This document shows, piece by piece, positions 9,307 through 18,611 of a stretch of 64,000 nucleotides of DNA (its first letter is position 1; the number at the start of each line of letters is the position of its first letter). This DNA comes from Caballeronia glebae. GTDB taxonomy: Bacteria; Pseudomonadota; Gammaproteobacteria; Burkholderiales; Burkholderiaceae. Under the pieces are notes generated by a model. It was not told the origin of the DNA. It saw only the letters and a list, made by a program, of their open reading frames with translations, and did not search any database. The stretch covers positions 23,925 through 87,924 of the forward strand of contig NZ_FCOJ02000031.1 of the NCBI RefSeq assembly GCF_001545035.1, in the 5' to 3' direction. The translations under genes were made by a program, and so were the position numbers.

Positions 9307-9334
9307 AATCAGCTGCCGTCAATCAGCTGCCGTC
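9307..9334. repeat. 14-bp tandem duplication
   Basis: AATCAGCTGCCGTC occurs twice head to tail, in the gap between the frameshifted receiver and a kinase remnant. It probably arose by slippage; no function is evident. Confidence 0.7.
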
Positions 9335-9377
9335 AACGCAGTGTGCGACGCCGGATGCGCCACCAAAAAGAAGTGGA

Positions 9378-9549
9378 CTACTGAGTTGGTGGCGGGTGCT
9401 GGACCGGCTGTTGCACGTTGGCGTTTCTCGGTAAAACGACTTCAAGCACCGTCCTTCGATTGTCTGACTCGACCGTGATGTCTTCGTTGTGAGAGGCGAT
9501 GATCTGTTTGACGATAAAAAGGCCAAGCCCCAGGCCTGGGCGCGAGGTG
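9378..9549 (-). pseudogene. histidine kinase C-terminal remnant
   Basis: The minus strand reads RPGLGLGLFIVKQIIASHN, which is the G2 box of a HATPase domain, then a typical final beta strand (RRTVLEVVLPR) and a Pro/Gln-rich tail to the stop. Everything upstream of the G2 box is missing: the sequence breaks at about 9550 and passes into a PRC-barrel remnant on the other strand. Only this 57-residue tail of the kinase is left. Confidence 0.7.
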
Positions 9550-9590
9550 GAACCTGCAGCCCTCTGCTTGAAGGGCCGGGGCCGGAAATC

Positions 9591-9817
9591 ATGGCAGCCG
9601 CTACGCTGGATGGCAACCAGGTTCGCTCATGGACGGCGAAGATATCGGCAAAATTTCGGACATCATGCTCGACGTGCGGGGCGGACGGTTCGCCTACGCT
9701 GTGCTGTCCGAAGGCGGTTTTCTCGGTATGGGCACCAAGCTCCACGCCATTCCATGGAGCGCCTTGACGCTCGATACCGCAGAAAAGTGTTTCCGCGTCG
9801 GTCTCGCGATGCTTTGA
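9591..9817 (+). pseudogene. PRC-barrel domain protein remnant
   Basis: Two frames together give a PRC-barrel core: MAAATLDGNQVRS in the first frame, then GKISDIMLDVRGGRFAYAVL, SEGGFLGMGTKLHAIPW and LTLDTAEKCFRVG in the next. The frame break lies at about 9628, and the normal C-terminus after the FRV strand is lost. Intact proteins of this type are common short stress-associated proteins in Burkholderia. Confidence 0.7.
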
Positions 9818-9842
9818 CGGTGCTGCAGTCCGTAGTCTCGCG

Positions 9843-10169
9843 TTAATATCGGTCATCGCCCCGATACCGTTTTGGGTAAGAACGTGGGGGCGCTGAATTC
9901 GCGGTTGCCCAAATCGCACCCAGCAGGAAACCTAATCCAGCGGCCACTGCAAGCGCGGTCAGCGGACTATCAACGGTCTTGTCTCGTACGATTTCCGTCG
10001 TATCGGCGTAAAGCTGCTGCGCCTTGCCGCCGAGTTCGCGCGCCTTGCCGACCGCCTGCGTGCCCGTCTTCGCCAGCAACTCACCGGCCGCGTCCTGCAC
10101 CTTACCGGCAGCGTCCTGCACCGTGCCGGCAACTTCCTTGACGTTTCCTTCTGTTGTATTTGAGTCCAT
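9843..10169 (-). CDS. CsbD/DUF883-like stress protein
   Basis: 108 residues. The N-terminal half is CsbD-like with duplicated amphipathic units (GTVQDAAGKVQDAAGELLA). A helix with DTTEIVRDKTVDSPL and a hydrophobic C-terminal segment (ALAVAAGLGFLLGAIWA) of the ElaB/DUF883 type follow, then a basic tail. Such proteins are small, stress-induced and often inner-membrane attached. It is alone on the minus strand, with a start at MDSNTTEGN and GGGAGCG upstream. Reductive repeats at base level match the protein repeat. Confidence 0.7.
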   Translation of the reverse strand: MDSNTTEGNVKEVAGTVQDAAGKVQDAAGELLAKTGTQAVGKARELGGKAQQLYADTTEIVRDKTVDSPLTALAVAAGLGFLLGAIWATANSAPPRSYPKRYRGDDRY

Positions 10170-10586
10170 TTTCGCTCCCTGATGACGTTAGAGATGGGAG
10201 GACGTTCTGCTGCGCTAATTGCCGGTCGCCGGTCCGCCGCCCGTTAATCGTGCAAATCGTGTTCCTGGTCAGAGCTGAGGCTTCCTGAAGGCACGAGCTG
10301 GCCTCGACACGGGGTCGGCATCCGTGCAACCTCAACGATGTAGCTGCGATCTCCGGGGGCTGCGCGTGCGCTCGAGCATTCCCTCCAAGCGTTCAATCGA
10401 GTTGGCCAGAAAGTTTGCGCATGCCTGGCCTGCTGAGACATGGGCTCGGCTCAGGCAAGCTGATTGCTAGGTCGAGTTCGATGAGGCGGGTAAGCCGGCC
10501 GGATTCATTCGGCGCGCGTTCGCGATCGGTCGAACTTCCGCCCACGGCCCTGCAGCAGCTGTTAATAAAAAACGAAAAGGAAGACT
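10170..10586. other. intergenic region
   Basis: Divergent promoter space between the CsbD-like gene and the glycosyltransferase. No family is recognisable in the short frames here. An A-rich stretch with AAGGAAG immediately precedes the glycosyltransferase start. Confidence 0.4.
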
Positions 10587-11336
10587 ATGCTCGGCGTCGT
10601 GATCCCTGCGCACAATGAAGCTGCCCTTATCGCACGATGCCTTCATTCCATTCGAATCGCCGCTTCGCATCCGCGCCTCGGTGGCGAGCGCGTGCTGATG
10701 GTGGTGGTCGCCGACGGCTGCAGCGATTTCACCGAAGCGATCGCGGTATCAAGCGGGGCGCTCGTCCTTAGCACGTCCGAGCGCAACGTTGGCAGTGCAC
10801 GCGACCTCGGGGCGCGCACCGCCATCGCCCACGAAGCGCGATGGCGTGCTTTCACGGACGCCGACACGACCGTACACGCGGACTGGCTCGTGCAGCAACT
10901 CGAGTGTGCGACGGACGCGGTGTGTGGGGTGATCACGGTCTCCGATTGGACGGGCCACCAAGCCGAGACAAGAGCCGACTTTCTCGCGACGTACCGCGAT
11001 GTGGAGGGACATCGCCATGTGCATGGTGCCAATCTCGGACTGTCCGCGGCCGCTTACGAAGCCACTGGCGGATTTCAGCCACTCGCCTTCAACGAGGACG
11101 TTGCACTTGTCCATGCGCTCACGGAGAACGGCTTCGCCATCGCCCGGACCAACAAGGTGCGTGTCGACACCAGCGCGCGAACGCTATCCCGCACACCGCA
11201 GGGCTTCGGTGCCACCTTGCGCGCGGTATCGGAAAGGCTCAAGGTGAGCCGGCGGGAATCGTCAAGCGACGCGCGCGGGAGCGAGCCGATGCTCGGCGCG
11301 CCACGAAGCACCGCCACACCGCTTAAAGGTATCTGA
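10587..11336 (+). CDS. glycosyltransferase family 2
   Basis: 249 residues with a GT-A fold: VVIPAHNEAALIARCLHSI at the N-terminus, the VVVADGCSD strand, and DxD-type motif FTDADTTV near residue 90. A predicted acceptor region contains GANLGLSAAAYEATGGFQPL and NEDVAL. It would transfer a sugar from a nucleotide sugar, and it is cytosolic because no membrane helix is seen. It is followed 13 bp later by a HAD phosphatase, so the two probably form an operon. The C-terminal 30 residues are Ser/Arg-rich and likely disordered. AAGGAAG sits 6 bp before the ATG. Confidence 0.8.
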   Translation: MLGVVIPAHNEAALIARCLHSIRIAASHPRLGGERVLMVVVADGCSDFTEAIAVSSGALVLSTSERNVGSARDLGARTAIAHEARWRAFTDADTTVHADWLVQQLECATDAVCGVITVSDWTGHQAETRADFLATYRDVEGHRHVHGANLGLSAAAYEATGGFQPLAFNEDVALVHALTENGFAIARTNKVRVDTSARTLSRTPQGFGATLRAVSERLKVSRRESSSDARGSEPMLGAPRSTATPLKGI

Positions 11337-11349
11337 ATAGGAGCGTCAC

Positions 11350-12012
11350 ATGTCCAAATCCGCGATCTTTGACGTTGATGGAACCTTGATCGATTCCGTC
11401 GATCTGCATGCGCTCGCTTGGCACGAGGCATTCGTCCAATTTGGCCACAACGTGACTTTCGAGCAGGCTCGCAGCCAGGTCGGCAAAGGCGGTGACAATC
11501 TCCTTCCAGAGTTCCTCACTCCGCGGCAGATCGATGAATGTGGCCCCGCGCTCGAAGAGTGGCGCGGCAAGCACTTCAAAAGCGTCTATCTGCCACTCGT
11601 TCGCCCCTTCTCCGCGGTGCCGGCCTTGCTGCAGCGAATGCGAGCCAATGGCATCAAGCTCGCGGTCGCTTCCTCAGCAAAAAAGGACGAGCTCGATGCC
11701 TATCTGCAGATTGCAGAGGTCGCAGACATTTTTGACGCGATCGTTTCTTCAGAGGATGTTCAGAGTTCCAAGCCGGCACCCGATGTCTTTGAGATGGCAA
11801 TACACAAGCTTGGCGTCTCTCCGTCCGATGCGATCGCTATCGGCGACTCGCCGTACGACGCGCAAGCTGCAACATGCGCTGGCTTACGGGCGTTGGGCTT
11901 GTTGTCTGGCGGATTCGCCGAAGAGGCGCTGCGGGAGGCGGGTTGCACGGCGATTTATACTGGGCCTGGCGGTCTTTTGGCGTGCCTCGACACTTCGGTG
12001 TTTGGACTGTGA
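11350..12012 (+). CDS. HAD-superfamily phosphatase
   Basis: 220 residues of the beta-phosphoglucomutase/phosphoglycolate phosphatase type: motif I FDVDGTLIDS with nucleophile Asp, motif II SS in AVASSAKKDE, motif III Lys in SSKPAPDVFE, and motif IV AIGDSPYDAQAA. The helical cap lies between residues 15 and 85. It would dephosphorylate a small phosphate ester. The glycosyltransferase just upstream suggests a sugar phosphate, but nothing fixes the substrate. Confidence 0.85.
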   Translation: MSKSAIFDVDGTLIDSVDLHALAWHEAFVQFGHNVTFEQARSQVGKGGDNLLPEFLTPRQIDECGPALEEWRGKHFKSVYLPLVRPFSAVPALLQRMRANGIKLAVASSAKKDELDAYLQIAEVADIFDAIVSSEDVQSSKPAPDVFEMAIHKLGVSPSDAIAIGDSPYDAQAATCAGLRALGLLSGGFAEEALREAGCTAIYTGPGGLLACLDTSVFGL

Positions 12013-12178
12013 CGAAGCTGTTGAGCACGTATCACCGCCGCGAAAGTGGTCGACAGCGGCCGCTCAGACGAGCTTTGGAGCCTGGCGCAGCCCCAACTTG
12101 CGAGCGTGCCCGAAGTAGGCATCGATGAAACGAGCATCGTCGATGGTGACGCCACCATTCCGAGGTGACGACGAAAAG

Positions 12179-12481
12179 TCAGTTGCGCAGCGCATCGAGC
12201 ACCACGTCGACCACCCGATGGGTCGACGCGCTCAATCCCGCTCCGACTGCCGTCTGCACCGTGCGACGCAGCCCGAGGATGGCGACGCCGACGAGCGCAA
12301 GCGCGACCAATTCCGCGTTGGGTGTGCGCAGGAACCACGGTGCGGCACGCGTGGTGGCCGGCAATGTGCGCGGCACGCGCGTGACGCTGACGGGTTCGCT
12401 TGCGATACGTGCGGCGATGAGCTCCGCGCGTGATTCCGCCATGCGCGCGAGCACGGCTTCCTGGGCTTCAGCGTGCTTCAT
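12179..12481 (-). CDS. hypothetical membrane-associated protein (100 aa)
   Basis: Starts with charged helical residues (MKHAEAQEAVLARMAESRAEL), and has one hydrophobic segment around LVALALVGVAILGLRRT. The ATG overlaps the stop of the holin-like gene by 4 bp, so they are translated together. By position it resembles the YqjK-type third gene of YqjD-YqjE-YqjK clusters, but the sequence match is weak. A short minus-strand frame downstream (12085-12165, DARFIDAYFGHARKLGLRQ) may be the tail of a lost gene. Confidence 0.6.
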   Translation of the reverse strand: MKHAEAQEAVLARMAESRAELIAARIASEPVSVTRVPRTLPATTRAAPWFLRTPNAELVALALVGVAILGLRRTVQTAVGAGLSASTHRVVDVVLDALRN

Positions 12482-12852
12482 TGCGCCGCCTCCCTGATGG
12501 CGTCGACGTCTCGACGCAACTCTTCGCGCAGCAAACGGAACGGTTCAGCGGGCTTGCGCGACAGCATGACGATCATAGCGATCACCGCAACCGCGAACCA
12601 CGCACCCGCCACGCACCACGCCGTCAGCACGAGATGCGGCGTGCCGGCCGCTGTGACGATCACCGCGATCGACACGAAAGACAGTGTGAACAGCAGGCCA
12701 ATCGTGAGCCCGATGAGGGCGACCACTTCATGCAGTACGCGTTTCTTCGTCTCAGCGAGTTCGATTGGAATCAGTTCGCCGTAATCAACGAGCCGTCCCG
12801 TGCAGAAATGGCTGATCTTGCGCCATTTGGCGATTTTTCTCTGGATTGTCAT
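12478..12852 (-). CDS. phage holin family / YqjE-like membrane protein
   Basis: 124 residues from the ATG at MTIQRKIAKW. Two membrane helices lie near LIGLTIGLLFTLSFVSIAVI and VAGAWFAVAVIAMIVML, with a conserved charged linker before (LIPIELAETKKRVLHEVV) and an amphipathic helix after. This matches the family Pfam PF07332 (putative Actinobacterial Holin-X/YqjE). Despite the name these are chromosomal inner-membrane proteins, not lysis holins. It is translationally coupled to the gene downstream. Confidence 0.75.
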   Translation of the reverse strand: MTIQRKIAKWRKISHFCTGRLVDYGELIPIELAETKKRVLHEVVALIGLTIGLLFTLSFVSIAVIVTAAGTPHLVLTAWCVAGAWFAVAVIAMIVMLSRKPAEPFRLLREELRRDVDAIREAAQ

Positions 12853-13555
12853 CCTTGCCCTCCAGCGCGTTGCCGTCCAGACGTGGGTCTGGGCGGTACT
12901 AAAGAGCAGCGAGCGTGCCAGCACTTATGGAGGGCTCTGCAGAACGCGGTTTCAAATGCCTGCGCACTGTGCAGGCGTTGGGCGGAGCTTTCTCGCTCAG
13001 CACGGTCTGCCAATGACAGAGGTGATGGGCCCGCACTTTGTGACCTCTCATTGAGAAGGCGGGAGGGAGCTCAACCTGCGGCGTGGCTTACGCTCTGCGC
13101 AGCGCCTTGCGCATCATCCATGAATTTCGCAATGCAAATAATGTGGTGATCTGAGCGGTGTTCTTCGCCAGCGCCCGTTATCGCGTCCATCCGTTTCGAA
13201 TTCTCAAGCGACAGTTTGTTACTTGAAGCTGTAAGGCCGAAGCTAATCGTTCCCAGTTTTGCCGGCCTTCGAGACAAGCTCGGTACCGGCTTGGGCGCCG
13301 CTTCGTGAGACTTCGGTCAACGCCTTGCTTTCTTTCGCAGCGCTAGCGAGTCGTGTCTGCCTCGCCGTTCTCCGTTCACATTCAACAGTTCATCGATCGC
13401 AGGGATGCCAAAGACGCTTATGGGACGCTCCCGCACTTATTCCGCCGCTATTACTCCCGCCGCCCCAATCGTCCCGTACGAATTTTTGCACACAGCAGGT
13501 CGGGGAATGCAACGTGCTTTTAATACCGGCCATCCATCACGAGCCGAGGTCCGCG
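12853..13555. other. gap without a supported gene
   Basis: The long plus-strand frame that reaches into this gap is an N-terminal extension of the next gene with shadow-like composition. Nothing else is recognised. Confidence 0.4.
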
Positions 13556-14110
13556 ATGCACGACGACGAGTTCATGTTCGAGCGTCTGCTGATCCTGCCG
13601 ATCGGCGCCGCGCTGGTGCTCTCGGATAATGTATCTAAACTCGGTGCCGAGCAGGCCATCAAGACGGCGATGAGGCGCGCCCCCAATTTCCGCTTCGCGA
13701 TCGGGGAACACGTCGCCCATCCGCACGACGGAGAAGAGATTCGCTACGTGCGCATCGAACGCCTGACCGACGCAGACGGCACGGACGAGTGTGAGGGCGG
13801 TCCGCATCCCCAAACGTCACGAATGCGGACTGAAATCACCGAGTCGGAGACGCCTGAGGAGTCGGATTACCGGCTTGTTAAGATTCGTACCGAGGGCGAG
13901 ACCTGGTGCGGCATCTGCGAAGTGTTTTATCGGAACGGCGAGCCATATGCGCGCACCGAAGACTTCGTACCGCTCGCGTGGGAGATTGATGACGACAGGC
14001 AAGGCGCGAAGCTGCTTGAGCTTATGCGTACAGCGTTAGAGAAGCCGGTGTTAGACGGCAATATCCTACCGTCTAGCGAAACCCGACCAAAGCAAATGAT
14101 TCAAGGCTGA
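13556..14110 (+). CDS. hypothetical acidic protein (184 aa)
   Basis: Starts at MHDDEFMFERLLILP. The protein is rich in Glu/Asp with a mixed alpha/beta pattern; segments AMRRAPNFRFAIGEHV, EEIRYVRIERLTDAD and GICEVFYRNGEPYARTEDFV suggest a compact domain of five to six strands. No family is recognised. The upstream in-frame region is open but has no plausible start or composition. It stands alone. Confidence 0.55.
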   Translation: MHDDEFMFERLLILPIGAALVLSDNVSKLGAEQAIKTAMRRAPNFRFAIGEHVAHPHDGEEIRYVRIERLTDADGTDECEGGPHPQTSRMRTEITESETPEESDYRLVKIRTEGETWCGICEVFYRNGEPYARTEDFVPLAWEIDDDRQGAKLLELMRTALEKPVLDGNILPSSETRPKQMIQG

Positions 14111-14579
14111 TCCGGTGCGCTCGATGCACACGGCGCGTTGCAGACGGCGATGCTTCGGCGATCGTGACCCAGAAACGTCGAGCCACGTTCACCCGTTGAA
14201 GCACATACAGCCTCGGGGCCGAGCCACTTCTCAGCAAGATCGGCAAGCCATAGCACTTCGTTTTGCATGCAATCCTCCGCGCACCGGCCGCGCGGCGATA
14301 ATTCCGTGGGCTCACTAGCTTGGCGACTCAGCGATTCGACCAGCAGCGAGCGGAAGGCAAAGCTTCGCAAAACTCGCGAGCACCGACATCCCTTCGCTCC
14401 ATCGACGGCCCAAGCTGCGGAGCTTTCGGGCCGAATCGACGTTGACCCCAACGCAAGCTGCAACGCCGCGATCATAGTCGGGTTCTATGAAATTCCAAGC
14501 CTGATAGTGGCTATTATCGGGATAGCGTTTGCAGGGGTAGAATTCGATAATTCACATTTACAACACCGGGGAGAGGGCC
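14111..14579. other. gap with possible gene debris
   Basis: On the minus strand the frame MQNEVLWLADLAEKWLGPEA, followed one frame over by YVLQRVNVARRFWVTIAEAS, looks like a small gene broken by one frameshift between 14150 and 14275. The family is unknown. The rest holds the promoter space of the integrase module. Confidence 0.3.
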
Positions 14580-15275
14580 GTGGAACATGGTTTTCCGCCA
14601 GATGACCGCAACACCGACCACGAACCGGATGATTCGCGCGATGGGCTGAATGGCGCGTCGAAGCACGCATCGCACGACGCCTTGCCAGCAGACGCACGCT
14701 GGCCCAGCGAGGCGCCAACGGCCACCGTCGCGCAGGCGGTGCTCGCGGTGGATGCCGCGATCACCCTCAAGCGCCGGGCCGCCGCCGCGTGGCTGACCGC
14801 GCACGGCGATGCGGTGCCGCTGCTACCGGTGAAACCCTCCCGGCTCGAGCTGGCGGTGGTGATCGCGCTCGCAGAAAGCTATGGCGCCGCGCTCAGTGCG
14901 GCGCCGCGCTTCCTGCCGGTGCTCGACTTCATCGCGGATGTCGGCGCGGTGAAGCTGGTGCAGCGGGTCATGTACGGCGCGCGGCCGACCACTCACTTCG
15001 ATGTCACCGCGCACGCCGCAGAGAATGCTCGGCTGGCGGAACTGCTGCGCGAGGCCCGCCCGGCGTTCGAGTTTCTGTGTGCGACGTGGCCCGAGGCGTT
15101 CATGGCGCAGGCGAGCGAGGCGCTCGCGCAACTCGGCCTGCCCCGGCTGCGCACCCCGGCGTCGCCGTCGACGAACGGTCAAAGAGGCGGCCGCGGCGAA
15201 CCAATCGATGAGTCGGACGACGGGCCAGGCGACGAGCCCGGCGACGAGCTCGATGAGGAGGGGGGCGATGCCTGA
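14580..15275 (+). CDS. integrase-associated accessory protein
   Basis: 231 residues from a GTG with GGGGAGAGGG just upstream. The N-terminal 45 residues are polar and disordered. A helical core follows (VAQAVLAVDAAITLKRRAAA, LELAVVIALAESYGAAL, ENARLAELLREARPAFEFL), and the tail is very acidic (DDGPGDEPGDELDEE). No family is recognised. The stop lies inside the first codons of the tyrosine recombinase (8-bp overlap), so the two are translationally coupled. This suggests the protein assists or controls recombination, for example as a directionality or DNA-bending factor. That is inference from position only. Confidence 0.6.
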   Translation: MEHGFPPDDRNTDHEPDDSRDGLNGASKHASHDALPADARWPSEAPTATVAQAVLAVDAAITLKRRAAAAWLTAHGDAVPLLPVKPSRLELAVVIALAESYGAALSAAPRFLPVLDFIADVGAVKLVQRVMYGARPTTHFDVTAHAAENARLAELLREARPAFEFLCATWPEAFMAQASEALAQLGLPRLRTPASPSTNGQRGGRGEPIDESDDGPGDEPGDELDEEGGDA

Positions 15276-17324
15276 GCGCGCGCGTGTGGCGACGGCGTCG
15301 TCCCCGGAAAAGCTCACCGCAAAAAAGGGACGTCACCCGGAAAGGCTCACCGAGGAACTCACCCTCGAGCGCCGCTACACGACCAAGGATTTCACCGCGC
15401 TGCGTGCCTATGTGCAGCGCATCCCGTCCGCGGTGATCGCACGCACCTACTACGACCCCGACGCCGATGCGCACGCGGCGACGCCCGGCGCGATGGAGCG
15501 GCATCTCACCACGATGCTCGACGCCCTGGTCGCGCTGGCGCTCGCGCACGGTTCGACCGCGCTCGCGGAACACCTGCGCGCGTCGATCAAGCAGCACGGG
15601 CGCCCGTTGCTCACGGCCGTGACCTTCCGCATGGTGACCGAGGCGGCGCAACTGGCCGCGCTGCCGCCGCGGGCCGATCACGCGATCGGTGCGTGGCTGC
15701 GCCCGCGTGTAGCGCGGCGTCTCAAAGGCGAGGGCATCAAGACGCTCGGCGAACTGGTCGCGTTCTGTAATCGACGCGGCGGCAGCTGGTGGCGCTCGAT
15801 TCCGCGCATTGGCCCAGGCCGGGCGCGCGCGATCGTCAGTTGGCTCCGCAAGCAGCAGGCATCCCTGCAACTAACGATCGAATCCGACGTCGACTCCGAA
15901 CAGCGGGACGGCATTCCGTTGATCGCGGCCGAACTCGTTGAAATCGCGCCAGCCGCCAAGGTGACGGGAAGCGGCCCAGGCAGCAGTCCAAGCAGCCCAG
16001 AGTCTGCAAGCCGGCTGACCTTGGCCCCGCTCGAGCGTGTCGCGGTGCCGCACGCGCTCTCCGGCGCCGATGGTCCGTACCGCGGCGAAAACCGCGCGAC
16101 CGCGTTCTGCTATATCCAGGCGAACCACGATCTCGATGCGGTGCGCGCGTATCTGAACCGCTATCGCGATCAGCCAAAAACCTTGCGTGCCTACACCAAG
16201 GAGCTCGAGCGCTTCCTGTTGTGGGCGGTGGTGCTGCGCGGCAAGGCGCTGAGCGACCTGCGCGTCGACGACTGTGAGGCCTACAAAGACTTTCTGAAAA
16301 ACCCGGACCCGCGCTTCGTCGGTGAGCGTTTTCCGCGGCACTCGCCTCGCTGGCGACCCTTCGCCTTGCCCAAGTCTTCTGTCGCGGGTGACGACAAGGC
16401 TTCGCTGTCGGCGACGCTTCACCCGAATCGCAGCGCTATACCGTTCGGGTACTGCGTACCGCATTCGCCTGGTGGGTCGATGTGCGCTATCTGGGCGGCA
16501 ACCCGTGGAAGGCGGTCAACGATCCGATGGTGGTCAAGCGCGAGCGGCCGATGAAAATCGAGCGCGCCTTGCCGGCCGATCTGTGGCGCAAGCTGCGTGG
16601 TGAACTCGATGTGCGCTCAGCAGAAGAGAGCGGGACTACGGCCCCTGCACAGTGGCGGGCCGTGCGTGCAGCGATCCTGCTGATGGGTGACTCGGGCCTG
16701 CGGCGTGAAGAAGCCGCGAGCGCCCGGCGCGAGGATCTGCGGCCGTCATCGTACGGGACGCTCGAGCGACCCGTGTGGGAGCTGACCCTCGTCGGCAAGG
16801 GGCAGCGCGAACGCACGGTGCCGGTGAGCGCCGCGACGCTGAACGCGTTGCGCGCGCATTGGGCCGACCGGGGGCAGGATTTTGACGGCGCAACCGGAAA
16901 AGAAAAACAGAGCGGGCCGCTGCTGAGCCCCGTTGTCATTCCGTGGACTGACGCGTCACGCCGGCGGCATCGACCCGGGCAGAGTGCGGAAAGCGGGGAC
17001 GGACAGCCTGCGAAGGAAGCAGGCTACACCGCCGACGGACTGAACCGGCTGATCAGTCGGATGGTCACCGAACTGGTCAAGACGATGGATGGGTTGAGCC
17101 TTGATGAACGGGTGAGGCTCGGGCAGTCGAATGCGCATGCGTTTCGCCACACCTTCGGCACCCAATCGGTCGCCGACGAAGTGCCGGTGGATGTTGTACA
17201 GAAGGTGCTGGGCCATGCATCGCTGCAGACCACGACCATCTACGTCCAGGCCGAGAAGCAACGCGTCGTCGAGGAAGTGGCGCGCTATTACGCGAGTATC
17301 TCAGTACTTCGGACGGCGACATGA
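15268..17324 (+). pseudogene. tyrosine recombinase (phage integrase) with frameshift
   Basis: The N-terminal DUF3701-type domain (Pfam PF12482) runs to about residue 200, including a helix-hairpin-helix-like IPRIGPGRARAIVSWL. A SAM-like core-binding domain follows (TLRAYTKELERFLLWAV). The reading frame is lost between about 16380 and 16440 and resumes in the next frame at SQRYTVRVLRTAFAWWVDVR. The catalytic domain is complete: Arg in LRREEA, HAFRHTFG, GHASLQTTTIYV with Tyr. A single base change would restore a protein of about 680 residues, so loss is recent or the break is a sequencing error. It probably mobilised the VapBC and small-gene array that follows. Confidence 0.85.
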
Positions 17325-17509
17325 CAGCCCGATTGGGCGCGGCATTTCGATAGGTTGCGCAGCGGTTGCCGCCGCGGTGACAAGCAACACGCACCCAAGC
17401 AGACTTGTTGCGGCGGAGCCGCGACTGACGTTTCAGCCCAAGACTTGGTAGGAGCAGTAGCGGCAGTCTTGGGGCTGGATTAAAGAGGAATGGCGCTCAC
17501 GCCGATAAC

Positions 17510-17560
17510 AGACATATGTTCGCGTATGCACATTGACATATGGCAACATATGCGTACAAT
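17510..17560 (+). promoter_or_regulatory. vapBC promoter with CATATG operator repeats
   Basis: A near-consensus sigma-70 promoter: TTGACA at 17533-17538, 16-bp spacer, TACAAT at 17555-17560. Three copies of the palindrome CATATG (two as ACATATG next to the promoter) overlap and flank it, which fits autorepression by the VapB/VapC complex. Confidence 0.75.
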
Positions 17561-17584
17561 GGAAGGAGCATCAAGGGGGTAACT

Positions 17585-17848
17585 ATGCGTACCGTTTCCA
17601 TTTTCAAAAACAACGCCAATCAGGCGGTTCGTATCCCAAAGGATATGCAGTACGAGGGCGTGACCGAACTAGAGATTCGCCGCGAAGGCGACACGATCAT
17701 CCTGCGTCCCGCACGCCCTAACTGGACGTCGTTTGCACAAGAGCCGTTGGCGGATGCAGATTTCCTCTCCGAGCGCCCCGCCGTGATTGACTCTGGCCGA
17801 TTCGACTTGAGCGATGCGGAAGAGGACGCACAGGAGGCGGGCAAGTGA
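17585..17848 (+). CDS. vapB: VapB-type antitoxin
   Basis: 87 residues. An N-terminal AbrB/SpoVT-like swapped-hairpin DNA-binding domain (RTVSIFKNNANQAVRIPKDM, LEIRREGDTIILRPA) is followed by an acidic C-terminal tail that would wrap the toxin. The start at 17585 sits 9 bp after AAGGGGG; the longer frame from 17540 would begin inside the promoter. Its stop overlaps the GTG start of vapC, the usual coupling of type II toxin-antitoxin pairs. It should repress its own promoter through the CATATG repeats. Confidence 0.85.
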   Translation: MRTVSIFKNNANQAVRIPKDMQYEGVTELEIRREGDTIILRPARPNWTSFAQEPLADADFLSERPAVIDSGRFDLSDAEEDAQEAGK

Positions 17849-18261
17849 CGCAGTTGTACATGCTCGACACGAATATCTGTTCGTTCGTCATGCGCGAGCG
17901 CCCCACTGCGCTTTTGGAGCATCTGCAAGCATGTGTTGACGCTCAGGAGCGTATCGTTATATCGGCTATTACGTATGCTGAAATGCGGTTCGGTTCGATT
18001 GGCAAGAAAGCGTCGCCAAAGCACGCAGGGATGGTATCTGGTTTCGTAGCAAGGCTTGATGGTGTGTTGCCTTGGGATTCTGCTGCGGTCGATGCGACGA
18101 CAAGAATACGGGTTGAGCTCGCAAAGCTCGGCACACCGATAGGCGATAACGACTCCGCGATCGCGGGACACGCTATCAGCGCCGGTGCCGTGGTCGTTAC
18201 CAACAACGTGCGCGAATTTATGCGCGTGCCTGATCTTCGCTATGAAGATTGGACGCATTGA
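17845..18261 (+). CDS. vapC: VapC-type PIN-domain ribonuclease toxin
   Basis: 138 residues from a GTG overlapping the vapB stop. PIN-domain acidic residues are present: Asp in MLDTNICSF, Glu in ITYAEMRFG, Asp in GDNDSAIAGHA and the last strand VVTNNVREF. VapC enzymes cleave initiator tRNA, other tRNAs or rRNA; the target here is unknown. The pair probably stabilises the integrase-linked region. It sits directly before the first GGAAAAC junction at 18280. Confidence 0.9.
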   Translation: MTQLYMLDTNICSFVMRERPTALLEHLQACVDAQERIVISAITYAEMRFGSIGKKASPKHAGMVSGFVARLDGVLPWDSAAVDATTRIRVELAKLGTPIGDNDSAIAGHAISAGAVVVTNNVREFMRVPDLRYEDWTH

Positions 18262-18297
18262 GCGAACTCGATTCACACGGGAAAACTCGGAGAGACG

Positions 18298-18588
18298 ATG
18301 GACCAATTACTCGCTGCCGATGCGGCTGTAAAGGAAGCGGTGCCCGCGCTTGTGAATCGATATCGGGTTGCTGGAGTGCTGACGTGGGCGATCCTTCACC
18401 AGATCGAAGCAGACGTTCTAGCCGAAGTCGCCGCGACCGGCGAGCACAGTCACCGAGTGCTGAACATGTTGCGTGCGTCGCCGGCGCTCGAGTATCCGAA
18501 GGACGACCGGCCCGTGTCGTTCGAGGGACATGATTTTGTGCCTCCCGTGTTCGGCGCAGTCGACGATGCCTGGCGCCGGGTCAGCTGA
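18298..18588 (+). CDS. array gene 1: hypothetical protein (96 aa)
   Basis: Starts 11 bp after the GGAAAAC motif with GGAGAG as a separate binding site. Helical N-terminal half (LAADAAVKEAVPALVNRY, ILHQIEADVLAEVA), then a more polar part ending in FGAVDDAWRRVS. No family is recognised. Being right after vapC and before other small genes, it may belong to the cassette-like array. Confidence 0.55.
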   Translation: MDQLLAADAAVKEAVPALVNRYRVAGVLTWAILHQIEADVLAEVAATGEHSHRVLNMLRASPALEYPKDDRPVSFEGHDFVPPVFGAVDDAWRRVS

Positions 18589-18611
18589 CAACGGTAAACA
18601 GGGGCGAGCCA

